A stretch of 64,000 nt of DNA from Fulvivirga marina (lineage in GTDB: Bacteria > Bacteroidota > Bacteroidia > Cytophagales > Cyclobacteriaceae). Both the position numbers and the translations under genes were made by a program. Below are positions 34,925 through 43,139 of the stretch, piece by piece. Each line of letters begins with the position of its first letter. Position 1 is the first letter of the stretch. The notes below the pieces were generated by a model. That model was not told where the DNA came from. It did no database searches and worked only from the letters and a program-made list of their open reading frames with translations. The DNA is taken from positions 186,001 to 250,000 of the forward strand of contig NZ_JAEUGD010000023.1 of the NCBI RefSeq assembly GCF_016775155.1. The letters run 5' to 3'.

Positions 34925-36895
34925 TTGCGCTACATACCTCTTACGGTTGTTTTGGTTTTAGGTTGTCTGGTTTGCAAGGTATTTGCTCAAACCAGAGTTA
35001 TTGACAGCTTGAAAAATGTTGTTGCTCAAGCTGGAACTGATTCTGTAAAGATTGAGTCTCTCAGGCAATTAGGTGTTCTGATGAGTGATCATGATGTAGC
35101 TATGGCTATTGATTATGTAAACAAAGCCATAGAGCTCTCAGATGCCAAAGGCTATGAACTACAAAAGACAGATGCAATCAATTCTTTAGGAATCATTTAT
35201 TATGGCATTGGTGATTATGAACAAACGCTGGATTGCTTCCTAAAAGTACAAGCTTTTCAAGAGTCGAGAAATGACTTGAAAGGAATGTCCCGTGTTTATA
35301 ATAATCTAGGCCTTTTGTTCAAGGAGCTTGGTAGATACGAAAAAAGTATTGATTACCTTGAGAAATCCGTTGAATTAAAACTTCAAACATCAGATACCTT
35401 AACACTATCCTCTTCTTACAATAATTTGGGCTTGGTCTACCAAGAAGGTTTAAATGATTATAAACGGGCAGCGGAATGCCATAATAAAGCTTTGGTTATA
35501 GATAGAAGGAATAAAGATGACTATGGCATTTTTGTATCATTGGCAAATATTGGCTTGAATCATTTTAAGCTGGGAAATCTCGATTCCGCTCAATATTTTT
35601 ATAATAATGCAGTTATGCTTTTTGGAGAGACCGATGATAAATATGTAAAAGCGGAGTTTTTGTATGAGTTTGCTTTGCTTAATGCTGCTTTGGGGCAATT
35701 TGACAGAGCTATTGAAAAGCACAATCTTAGCATAGAGATGGCTGAAAAAGCCGATATCAAGCTGTTATTGAAAAAGAATTATGAAGGGTTATCCGATATT
35801 TATACTCAACTGGGGGATTTTAAAAAAGCACTGAACTTTCATAAGATGTACAGTGATGTTAATCGTGAGCTCTTTAATGTAGATCAGACAACTAAAATAG
35901 CTGATATTGAGACTAATTATCATATACAAACCAAGCAAAATGAGATAGAATTGCTTCGTAAAGAAGCGGAAATAAAGGACCTAAAGATCTATAATGACCA
36001 AATGGCATTCTATTGGTTGGTAGGTATGCTGGTGTTAGTGGTTTTTATCGTTGTGCTTCAGTATCGAAAAGATGTATACAGAACCAGGACCAATAAAATA
36101 CTGAAGCAAAAAAATCAGGAGATCATAGCTAAGAACCAAAACATTATGGATAGTATCCTGTATGCTAAAAACATTCAGGAAGCTATATTGGCTGAAAATG
36201 ATAGGCTTAAAGCTGTTTTTGAGGATGCCTTTGTGCTTACTAAGCCCCGTGATATTGTAAATGGAGACTTTTATTGGTTTGCAGAAGATGGAAATCATGT
36301 GGTAATAGCTGCGGTTGATTGTACTGGTCATGGTATTCCTGCTGCTTTTTTAAATGTGATGGGTAATTCACTGCTGAATCAGATCGTCAATGAGGAGAAG
36401 ATTATAGAGCCTGCCGAAATCCTTAGAGAACTCAATATCCGTGTGTTTAAAAATTTGAAATATGACAATGCCCAGAGCAAGTCTAACGATGGCATGGATA
36501 TAGGCATATGTTTGTTTAACCGTGACAATAGGAGGCTGGCCTTTGCCGGAGCTAAGCGCCCTCTATATTATTTCCATAATCATGAACTTAACGTGCTTAA
36601 AGGTGATCACTATCCTGTTGGTGGGATACTATATGATGAACACCGTATATATCATCAACATGAACTAGTACTCGAAGTGTCGGATAGTATTTATTTGTTT
36701 ACGGATGGTATTGTTGATCAGTTTGGAGGTAAAGAAAATAAAAAATTTATGTACCCTAGATTCAGAGAACTTTTGAGGAAAGTTGCCGACTACCCAATGA
36801 CAGAGCAGGTTGAAGCTATAGAGGAGGAAATTAGCCGTTGGCAAGGAAATAATGAGCAGACAGATGATATCCTAATGATCGGAGTGAGGTTTTGA
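34925..36895 (+). CDS. TPR sensor with SpoIIE-type Ser/Thr phosphatase domain
   Basis: 656 residues from a TTG at 34925. A signal-like N-terminus (VVLVLGCLVCKVFAQ) is followed by six or more TPR units (~40-310; INSLGIIYYGIGDYEQTLDC, YNNLGLLFKELGRYEKSIDY), a coiled coil, one membrane helix (~360-380, FYWLVGMLVLVVFIVV) and a second coiled coil. The C-terminal PP2C/SpoIIE domain (~425-656) has DIVNGDFYWF, VDCTGHGIPAAF and FTDGIVDQFGG, which contain the metal aspartates. The TPR part is outside and the phosphatase inside. It should dephosphorylate an anti-sigma antagonist or similar; no such partner is next to it. Its 3' end overlaps the convergent PAP2 gene by 24 bp. Confidence 0.9.
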   Translation: MRYIPLTVVLVLGCLVCKVFAQTRVIDSLKNVVAQAGTDSVKIESLRQLGVLMSDHDVAMAIDYVNKAIELSDAKGYELQKTDAINSLGIIYYGIGDYEQTLDCFLKVQAFQESRNDLKGMSRVYNNLGLLFKELGRYEKSIDYLEKSVELKLQTSDTLTLSSSYNNLGLVYQEGLNDYKRAAECHNKALVIDRRNKDDYGIFVSLANIGLNHFKLGNLDSAQYFYNNAVMLFGETDDKYVKAEFLYEFALLNAALGQFDRAIEKHNLSIEMAEKADIKLLLKKNYEGLSDIYTQLGDFKKALNFHKMYSDVNRELFNVDQTTKIADIETNYHIQTKQNEIELLRKEAEIKDLKIYNDQMAFYWLVGMLVLVVFIVVLQYRKDVYRTRTNKILKQKNQEIIAKNQNIMDSILYAKNIQEAILAENDRLKAVFEDAFVLTKPRDIVNGDFYWFAEDGNHVVIAAVDCTGHGIPAAFLNVMGNSLLNQIVNEEKIIEPAEILRELNIRVFKNLKYDNAQSKSNDGMDIGICLFNRDNRRLAFAGAKRPLYYFHNHELNVLKGDHYPVGGILYDEHRIYHQHELVLEVSDSIYLFTDGIVDQFGGKENKKFMYPRFRELLRKVADYPMTEQVEAIEEEISRWQGNNEQTDDILMIGVRF

Positions 36896-37615
36896 CCCCT
36901 TTTTTGGAATCTGACGTATTCTGTATAGATTAATGAAATTGAAAACAACTATACAAATAATCAACCATATCAGGCCTGCAATAAAGCCAGCCAGTACATC
37001 AGTAGGAAAATGCACCCCCAAATAGACCCGGCTTAGCCCTATACTTAGGATTAGCAGTAGCTGTATCAGGATAAGTAAAATTTTGAGCAACGTGTTGGAT
37101 ACATGCTTGTAGGTCAGGTAAATGAGGAAACCATAGAATGCGAAGGCACTCATACTGTGTCCACTAGGAAAACTGTAAGAGTGAGCTGTTACCAATCTCA
37201 ATTCTTCAAGAGGTCTAGGTCTGCTGATGAGATTCTTTAAAGCAATATTTAGAAAAAAAGCGGAAAGAAGTACTATTGTGGCCTGCAAAGATAACTTCCA
37301 ACGATGGTGTCCATGGTAATAAAGTAGAATGGCAATTAAAGGAATGATGACCATGTATGCTGCAACATCACCCAGGTCTGTTATAAATGTTACTACCGGT
37401 GTAATTTTATCGTTTCGAAAGCTATGAATAAATTCAGTGATTGTGTTATCAAAGCTTACGAGTTCATTTGCTTCCAGGCTTTCAATAATCTCCAAAAAGA
37501 CATTAAATGCAAGGAGGCAAATAATTGCAGGAATAATTAGTGAGATGACAAAAAGCACATATTCATTTGAGTGTTTGCCAAGTTCGATTTTTAACCGTTT
37601 AAAAGCAGTAAGCAT
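36872..37615 (-). CDS. PAP2-family membrane phosphatase
   Basis: 247 residues with six membrane helices. The three PAP2 motifs are intact: LKNLISRPRPLE (KX6RP), SFPSGHSMSAF (PSGH) and SRVYLGVHFPTDVLAG (SRX5HX3D), giving the catalytic His pair. It could act on undecaprenyl pyrophosphate, phosphatidate or diacylglycerol pyrophosphate in the inner membrane; the substrate cannot be told. The 3' end overlaps the convergent SpoIIE gene by 24 bp. Confidence 0.92.
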   Translation of the reverse strand: MLTAFKRLKIELGKHSNEYVLFVISLIIPAIICLLAFNVFLEIIESLEANELVSFDNTITEFIHSFRNDKITPVVTFITDLGDVAAYMVIIPLIAILLYYHGHHRWKLSLQATIVLLSAFFLNIALKNLISRPRPLEELRLVTAHSYSFPSGHSMSAFAFYGFLIYLTYKHVSNTLLKILLILIQLLLILSIGLSRVYLGVHFPTDVLAGFIAGLIWLIICIVVFNFINLYRIRQIPKKGSKPHSDH

Positions 37616-37705
37616 TATAAAAATAAACGTTTCTTAAGAAATCCATTAGCTGTTTCATATGTTCCGGGCAAATGCAAAATAGGAAGGATATTTTATTGCG
37701 TGTTA

Positions 37706-38935
37706 TTACGAGACTGAAACAATCTTGTGTACAACATCTTCTACATTGTCAGCTCCAGGGAAGAAATCTAGAATTTTTAGCATAACACGGTCGACCAAAG
37801 TATCAGGGCATGAAGCTCCACTTGTGAGTACTATGCGTGTTTCATTAGCTTTTGGAAGCCAACCGGTCGTAATCTCCATTTTCTTTTCTGGGTAGTTGAA
37901 ATGGTGGATCTCTTCTTCTGACTTGATCTCTTTTTCCGAATTAATAAAGAAAGTAGGGAATTTCCTTTCACACAGCTCTACAATATGAGAAGTGTTTGAA
38001 CTGTTGTATCCTCCAACCACAATTGCAACATTAGCGGTTTGTTCTAACAACCCGTAGGTAGCGTCCTGATTATCGTTAGTCGCATAGCATAATGTATCTC
38101 TGGTATCGGCAAAGTGGTTACGGTAATTTTCCTGTCCATGTACTTCTGTCATTACCTGTTTGATATAATCAGCTATTTCCTGTGTTTCAGTAGCCAACAT
38201 GGTAGTCTGGTTCACTACACCTACTTTGTCAAAGTGTATATCCGGATCAAATCCTTCGGTATACATACCTTTAAAAAGGTTATAAAACTCTTCTTTTGAA
38301 ATATTGCCTTTAATCACCTCTCCCAGAGTTCTTGTTTGGGCAATATCTTTAACGATAACAGAAGGAGCTGTTTTTGAACTATGGGAAAACGTAGCACGAG
38401 TTTCTTCATGGTTATGTTTTCCATGAATTATGATGGTGTGATCTTCTTCACCTAGCTTTTCGGAACGTTTCCATACTTTCTCAACGAACGGGCAGGTGGT
38501 ATTATATTTCTGCACCTCTATGCCAATCTCATCGAGCTTTTTCTCTATTTCCAGCGTAGTACCAAAGGCTGGGATGATCACGATGTCTTCCTTTTTGAGT
38601 TCATTCCAGTCAATAAACTGTGTTCCGTCTGTATCCATAATGAATTTAATACCTTTATCTTGAAGGTCATTATTCACTTCTTGGTTATGGATCATCTGGC
38701 TTAGGAGGAACACTCTCTTGTCAGGATTCTCTTCTAGGGCCTTATAGCTGATCTCAATAGCATTTTCGACACCATAGCAGAAACCAAAGTGTCTGGCAAT
38801 GTAAAATTTTACAGGGCCGAAATCGAGTTCTGTGGGAGTAAAATCCTTTTTACGAGGATCTGTAATCCTCCTTGCCTCTTTGATCCTGCCTGTGATGGAA
38901 GATCTGTAATATTCAGGAATGTCGAATTTTTTGAT
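37706..38935 (-). CDS. ispH: IspH (HMBPP reductase), no canonical start codon
   Basis: About 409 residues if read from ATC at 38935. It makes IPP and DMAPP from HMBPP with a [4Fe-4S] cluster, the last step of the MEP pathway. Cluster cysteines: FCYGVENA (only in the upstream part), TTCPFVEKVW, and TSGASCPDT. The conserved E-T-R-A-T-F-S-H segment is HEETRATFSHSS. The N-terminal extension KKFDIPEYYRSSITGRIKEA is family-like for Cytophagales. Between the upstream stop (38944-38942) and FCYGV there is no in-frame ATG, GTG, TTG or CTG; the first canonical start (GTG, 38713) would remove the first cluster Cys. An ATC or ATT start, or a sequence error, must be assumed. The product itself is firmly identified. 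Confidence 0.9.
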   Translation of the reverse strand: MKKFDIPEYYRSSITGRIKEARRITDPRKKDFTPTELDFGPVKFYIARHFGFCYGVENAIEISYKALEENPDKRVFLLSQMIHNQEVNNDLQDKGIKFIMDTDGTQFIDWNELKKEDIVIIPAFGTTLEIEKKLDEIGIEVQKYNTTCPFVEKVWKRSEKLGEEDHTIIIHGKHNHEETRATFSHSSKTAPSVIVKDIAQTRTLGEVIKGNISKEEFYNLFKGMYTEGFDPDIHFDKVGVVNQTTMLATETQEIADYIKQVMTEVHGQENYRNHFADTRDTLCYATNDNQDATYGLLEQTANVAIVVGGYNSSNTSHIVELCERKFPTFFINSEKEIKSEEEIHHFNYPEKKMEITTGWLPKANETRIVLTSGASCPDTLVDRVMLKILDFFPGADNVEDVVHKIVSVS

Positions 38936-39215
38936 AGCCGATCAGTTTTAATACACGGCAAAATTAGTGATTTGAGTGGTAAGATTTAAAAATTGATAAG
39001 CAGTTTTTAGAAGGACGAAACCTTTGTTGGGGAGCGAATCAGAAAAATTAAGAAACCCAGAGAAATAGAATTCAAATAAGAACATGGTTTTTTTAGTTCG
39101 GTTTACAAACCTTTCAAGATCCGGCTAATACTCAGAAACCAGGGTGGCCCCTGACTCATTCCAGGGACATGAATTTCCTGTAGTATGATTCGAAAACGGA
39201 ATAGGCCTGGTACAA

Positions 39216-39250
39216 AAATGGGGACTTTTCTTCAAGAAAAACCCCCATTT
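39216..39250. repeat. Long inverted repeat in the ispH-kinase intergenic region
   Basis: Two 17-bp arms (aaatggggacttttctt at 39216-39232 and its partner at 39234-39250) match in 15 of 17 positions around a single base, forming a tight hairpin or cruciform. It stands in non-coding DNA (38936-39804) between two minus-strand genes. Flanking DNA contains a second small dyad, gttaca/tgtaac, near 39257-39276. No gene ends near it. Confidence 0.6.
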
Positions 39251-39697
39251 AGTAGTGTTACAACCATAGCTGTAACCTATTCCAAGTTACTGTTATCTGA
39301 TTTCACCCGCGATATGCCTAAGCATTAATTCAGGTTCTGGTTTTTATAATACTACTCAAACGATATAATTGAATTATACTCAAAAAAGTTACTTTCTGTA
39401 GCTTTGCTATTTCAGATCATCAATAGTGATGGTGACCCATTCAGTATACTTTTCCAAATCCGTGATTAGATATTCAAAACATGTTTGAATCTACAACCCG
39501 GACCGCTCTATAAAACCGCATTACTGTGACTCTAGTCATTTCAAATTATCAGTCGATTGACCTTAATTCCTGAATTGCGTGTTTCACGCACTATCATTAC
39601 TTACCTGACACTCTTTTGTGTCTATCTTGATTATCTTTCACTTGGTATATCTAAGATCGTAACAATATCTTTGCGGACCAATGAATCCAGAAGTTTG

Positions 39698-39782
39698 TTT
39701 CCCACAACTTTCCCACAATTTTATAGGTTAAAAGCAGGTGGTTATGCACACTTTTTTAGTAATAATCACATGTTTATCCACA
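39698..39782 (+). other. Cluster of DnaA-box-like 9-mers, candidate oriC or DnaA-controlled site
   Basis: Two perfect TTATNCACA boxes, TTATGCACA (39742-39750) and TTATCCACA (39774-39782), and two 7-of-9 matches TTTCCCACA (39698-39706, 39709-39717) lie on the same strand. Start-to-start distances are 11, 33 and 32 bp, about whole helical turns. A weaker TTATCCTGT follows at 39793. They lie in an 869-bp non-coding gap with AT-rich stretches (near 39345-39385). This is what an origin can look like, but no dnaA or dnaN is nearby and no skew was computed. Confidence 0.4.
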
Positions 39783-39804
39783 TTTTGGCTGTTTATCCTG
39801 TAAT

Positions 39805-41142
39805 TTAGAATTCAAGGTGAAACATGGTGCCCTTCTCTGGTTCAGATTGTGCCGTTATGCTACCATTATGTAGCTTCATGATCTGCCGCGCGAAACTCAG
39901 ACCTATACCAGTACCTTTCTTTTTTGTGGTGTAAAAAGGAATAAATATTCGATCAATGGTTTCTTTGGTCATTCCAGGTCCATTGTCTTCAATGGTTAAT
40001 GCAATTTTTCTAGCTCCGGCCCTACGGGCCGATATTCTAATTTCACCTTTCTGGCTTCCATCCAGTGCTTCAATGGCATTTTTCAATAAGTTGATCAACA
40101 CTTGTTCTAAAAGCTCATGATCTGCTTTTACTTTTAGTTCGCTGCCTTTTATATCAAGTTTTAGTTTGATACTTGATTTTTCAAGGTCGGGCTTCAGTAG
40201 TGAAGTAATTCTCTCGATCATGCCTGAAATATCGACATCAATGATCTTCAGTTCAGGTGTTTTGGAAAAGTCTTTATAAGCATTGACAAATTTTAACAAG
40301 CCTTTACTTCGGTTCTCTATTGTTTGGATGCTGGTAATTATGTCTTTTTGGTCATCAACAGGAAGTTGTGAGAGTTCTTTGTTATTTAACATCTGGTTGA
40401 TGGCTGTGCTCAGTGATACTATCGGCGTAACAGAGTTCATGATTTCATGGGTTAATACACTGATAAGTTTTTGCCATGCTTCTACTTCTTTTTGCTCAAG
40501 TTCAATGTGAATGTTTTGCAGCAGTACTATTCTGAAACTCTTATTTTGAAGGATAAAGTCTTTTATGTGAAGCGAAAGTTGTATGATCTCATCTTTAATA
40601 AAAGCGTTAATAACCCGCCGCTCGCCGGAGTGAAGTGTGGTGATAGCGTGGTATAGATTTGGATCGACAGCCTCCACATCCCTGATATTTTTGAGATAAG
40701 GTTTTTTAAGCAGGTTTTTAGCAGAAGGGTTCATTAGCTCAACTTGACCTTCATCGCTGTAACTGATAATAGATATGCCTATATTCTCATTTAGGGTGCG
40801 AAGGTATTGGTACTGAGATTCTTTTTCAATGCGGATCTTCTGAAACTCTTCTATTACTTCATTAAATGCCTGGCTTAATCGCTCCTGATTACTTCCTTTA
40901 CTTCCCTTAAAACTATTCGTGAAGCTACCCTGCTTTATGGATATAAGAAATTGGGTCAGATCACTGTTTGTCTTTTCAACATAGTAGATTAAGTTGATAA
41001 CCGCGGATACAAGCAGGATACCAATAACCAGAGGAGTAAAGAGCCATTTGGTTTTTACCAAGACAAATGCGAGAATCAAAGCCAGTGCAGAGATGATCAT
41101 TACTCTGATGATGATGTTAAATCTGAAGTTTTTGAGGTTCAT
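39805..41142 (-). CDS. NtrY-like sensor histidine kinase
   Basis: 445 residues. Two N-terminal membrane helices (~10-30 and ~34-54), a linker with a PAS-like segment (~110-210; RTLNENIGISIISYSDEG), a HisKA domain with phospho-acceptor H232 in SVLTHEIMNSVTP, and HATPase_c (~340-445) with N-box LINLLKNAIEAL, DNGPGM and GTGIGLSFARQI. It should autophosphorylate and pass phosphate to the regulator encoded 6 bp upstream. The sensed signal is unknown; there is almost no periplasmic domain, so it may sense a membrane or cytoplasmic cue. Confidence 0.93.
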   Translation of the reverse strand: MNLKNFRFNIIIRVMIISALALILAFVLVKTKWLFTPLVIGILLVSAVINLIYYVEKTNSDLTQFLISIKQGSFTNSFKGSKGSNQERLSQAFNEVIEEFQKIRIEKESQYQYLRTLNENIGISIISYSDEGQVELMNPSAKNLLKKPYLKNIRDVEAVDPNLYHAITTLHSGERRVINAFIKDEIIQLSLHIKDFILQNKSFRIVLLQNIHIELEQKEVEAWQKLISVLTHEIMNSVTPIVSLSTAINQMLNNKELSQLPVDDQKDIITSIQTIENRSKGLLKFVNAYKDFSKTPELKIIDVDISGMIERITSLLKPDLEKSSIKLKLDIKGSELKVKADHELLEQVLINLLKNAIEALDGSQKGEIRISARRAGARKIALTIEDNGPGMTKETIDRIFIPFYTTKKKGTGIGLSFARQIMKLHNGSITAQSEPEKGTMFHLEF

Positions 41143-41148
41143 TTTACA

Positions 41149-42525
41149 TTAATACCTGATGCCATACTTATCCATTTTTCTATAGATGGTGGTGCGGCCC
41201 AACCCTAACTCTTTGGCAGCTTTACTAATATTACCCTTATTTTTTGCAATGGCTTTTTCAATAGTACTTTTTTCTACTTTATCCATATTAATACTATCGC
41301 CGGAGTCAGCGCTCGTCATTTTGTTGGATAGCAGAAAGTTTTCCTGGCGAAGTATATTATCATCAGCCATGATCACGGCTCGTTCTATGGCGTGCTGAAG
41401 CTCACGTATATTGCCTGGCCAGGAATGCCGGCAAAGATATTCCATGGCTTTTTTGTTAATCGAAAGGGTTGGTTTTCGATATTTTTGAGCATAAATATTC
41501 AGAAAATGATTGGCTAACAGAGGTATGTCTTCCGTCCTGTCCCGAAGTCTGGGTACATGAATCTCTACGGTATTGATACGATAAAGCAGATCTTCCCGAA
41601 ACTTACCTTCGGCCACCATTTGGAGGAGGTTGCTGTTAGTAGCAGCCACTATCCGGCAATCCACGGGGGTGGTGACATTATTGCCAACCTTTACAATTTC
41701 TTTATGTTGAATAGCGGTAAGCAACTTTGCCTGCATCGCAAGTGATAGATTACCAATTTCATCAAGAAATAATGTGCCTCCATCTGCCAGCTCAAACCTA
41801 CCGATGCGTTCTTCCCTTGCATCGGTGAATGCTCCCTTTTTGTGACCGAAAAGCTCTGATTCAAATAGATTTTCAGAGATTGCCCCGAGATCAACTTTAA
41901 TAAATACCTTAGCACTTCTGTTGGATCTATTATGAATTGACCGGGCGATCATCTCTTTACCGGTTCCGTTATCACCAAGTATCAAAACATTAGCATCAGT
42001 ACTTGCTACCTTATCCACGGCGGAAAAAATGTTTTTCATGGAAGCTGAATGACCTATGATAGTTTCTTCCGTTGAACCGAGTAATTTTTTAAGGTTACTG
42101 TTTTTATTCTTCAGTTCCTCAACTTCCTTCTTGGATTGGCTGAGGTTATAAGCGGCGTAAACAGTAGCTTGCAACTTCTCATTTTCCCATGGTTTTACTA
42201 CAAAGTCAGAGGCTCCGATTTTCATCGCTTCTACCGCCAGTTTAATGTCTCCATAGGCAGTCATCATGATAACCTGCTGCATGGGGTTTTTTGTTATAAT
42301 ATTTTTTAACCAAAAAAGCCCTTCCTTGCCACTAGTTGCACCCGTGGTATAGTTCATGTCCAGTAGAATCACATCATACTGGTTATGATTGATCAGATAA
42401 TTAATCTGTTCAGGGTTGCTTTCTACTGTTATACTGGAAAATTGGGGCTTTAGTACAACCCTGGCAGTATGGAGCACATCAGGGTCATCGTCGATAACCA
42501 AAACGTTGGCGGCTACTTTGTTCAT
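41149..42525 (-). CDS. NtrC-family sigma54-dependent response regulator
   Basis: 458 residues from the ATG at 42525 (MNKVAANVLVIDDDPD), chosen because the receiver begins there; a start at 42561 would overlap the palindrome at 42554-42570. Receiver domain with phospho-acceptor D56 (VILLDMNYT). AAA+ domain with Walker A LGDNGTGKE, loop GAFTDA (GAFTGA is the usual form; D replaces G) and GGTLFLDEIGNL. The C-terminal Fis-type HTH reads GNISKAAKELGLGRTTIYRK. It should activate sigma54 promoters. It pairs with the sensor kinase and probably regulates the permease gene at 43140 and itself through the TGTTTC-N5-GRAACA sites. Confidence 0.93.
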   Translation of the reverse strand: MNKVAANVLVIDDDPDVLHTARVVLKPQFSSITVESNPEQINYLINHNQYDVILLDMNYTTGATSGKEGLFWLKNIITKNPMQQVIMMTAYGDIKLAVEAMKIGASDFVVKPWENEKLQATVYAAYNLSQSKKEVEELKNKNSNLKKLLGSTEETIIGHSASMKNIFSAVDKVASTDANVLILGDNGTGKEMIARSIHNRSNRSAKVFIKVDLGAISENLFESELFGHKKGAFTDAREERIGRFELADGGTLFLDEIGNLSLAMQAKLLTAIQHKEIVKVGNNVTTPVDCRIVAATNSNLLQMVAEGKFREDLLYRINTVEIHVPRLRDRTEDIPLLANHFLNIYAQKYRKPTLSINKKAMEYLCRHSWPGNIRELQHAIERAVIMADDNILRQENFLLSNKMTSADSGDSINMDKVEKSTIEKAIAKNKGNISKAAKELGLGRTTIYRKMDKYGIRY

Positions 42526-42553
42526 GAAATAAGGTTTACACACGTAATATAGG

Positions 42554-42570
42554 TGTTTCATTCTGGAACA
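42554..42570. promoter_or_regulatory. Palindrome TGTTTC-ATTCT-GGAACA at the NtrC-kinase operon start
   Basis: Same 6-5-6 layout as the two sites at 42995-43034. It lies about 30 bp upstream of the preferred start of the regulator gene, in the position expected for autoregulation. Confidence 0.6.
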
Positions 42571-42797
42571 AGAAAAGCCGTCTGATTATTTTGCCTTTTT
42601 TTATAAACCATAGATCATGTATTGATATACCAAGATTGATTTCGTTTGTAGTTTCATATATCAGGTTGTTGTTCGTGGTGCTGTTAACTTTTCAATGGTA
42701 TGAAATATTGATTGCTCCGTATGCTTTAAGCGGTAAACCTAACCCCGTAGTGACACCCCACTTAATCAAACGATGAGCCGTCTATGTCCAGGTATGA

Positions 42798-42935
42798 ATT
42801 CTCAATGTAATAGCCCAGGCGGTAGCTGATATTGGAAGCGTAAAACATACCATTTCTATCCTGGAATCATTAAAGAACCTTGAAGATACGCTACCTGCCT
42901 CCAACTTTATTCGAATCCTGAATAAAACAAAATAA
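42798..42935 (+). pseudogene. Relic of a LytTR DNA-binding domain
   Basis: A plus-strand frame encodes ADIGSVKHTISILESLKNLE followed by DTLPASNFIRILNKTK, which matches the middle of a LytTR domain (consensus of the type kTLksLeeLLP..nFiRiHrS). A stop precedes it at 42795-42797 and another follows at 42933-42935, so only part of the domain remains. This is a decayed regulator fragment in the 578-bp gap between the two-component operon and the permease gene. Nothing else coding was seen in that gap. Confidence 0.45.
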
Positions 42936-42994
42936 AATCAATTTATGGCAACCAAGTGCAGTTATGGACATCATGGAGCGTTTGTTTGCCTAAA

Positions 42995-43034
42995 TGTTTC
43001 AATCCGGAACATTTTGTTGTTTCAATCCGAAACA
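42995..43034 (+). promoter_or_regulatory. Tandem UAS for the NtrC-like regulator upstream of the permease gene
   Basis: Two 17-bp sites, TGTTTCAATCCGGAACA (42995-43011) and TGTTTCAATCCGAAACA (43018-43034, a perfect 6-5-6 palindrome), are 23 bp apart, on one helix face. They lie 106-145 bp before the ATG at 43140, a normal distance for sigma54 enhancers. Confidence 0.7.
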
Positions 43035-43085
43035 ATATAATGTCACAAACAGCATAATTTGGCTGCATTCCGTGAATTGGTGTGA

Positions 43086-43101
43086 TGGCACATTCTTGGG
43101 T
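43086..43101 (+). promoter_or_regulatory. Possible sigma54 -24/-12 promoter
   Basis: TGGCAC (43086-43091) is a perfect -24 element. The -12 element is weak: TTGG at 43096-43099 with one base less than the usual spacing, or TGGG in exact spacing. It lies about 50 bp downstream of the twin UAS and 39 bp before the ATG. Confidence 0.5.
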
Positions 43102-43139
43102 ATGTCAATATGTGAGAATTTTCACTAATTTGACTTACA

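Noticed and set aside
39557-39808. 83-residue plus-strand open frame over the DnaA-box cluster
   Set aside because: No family features, unusual composition, no promoter, and it overlaps the box cluster; treated as chance.
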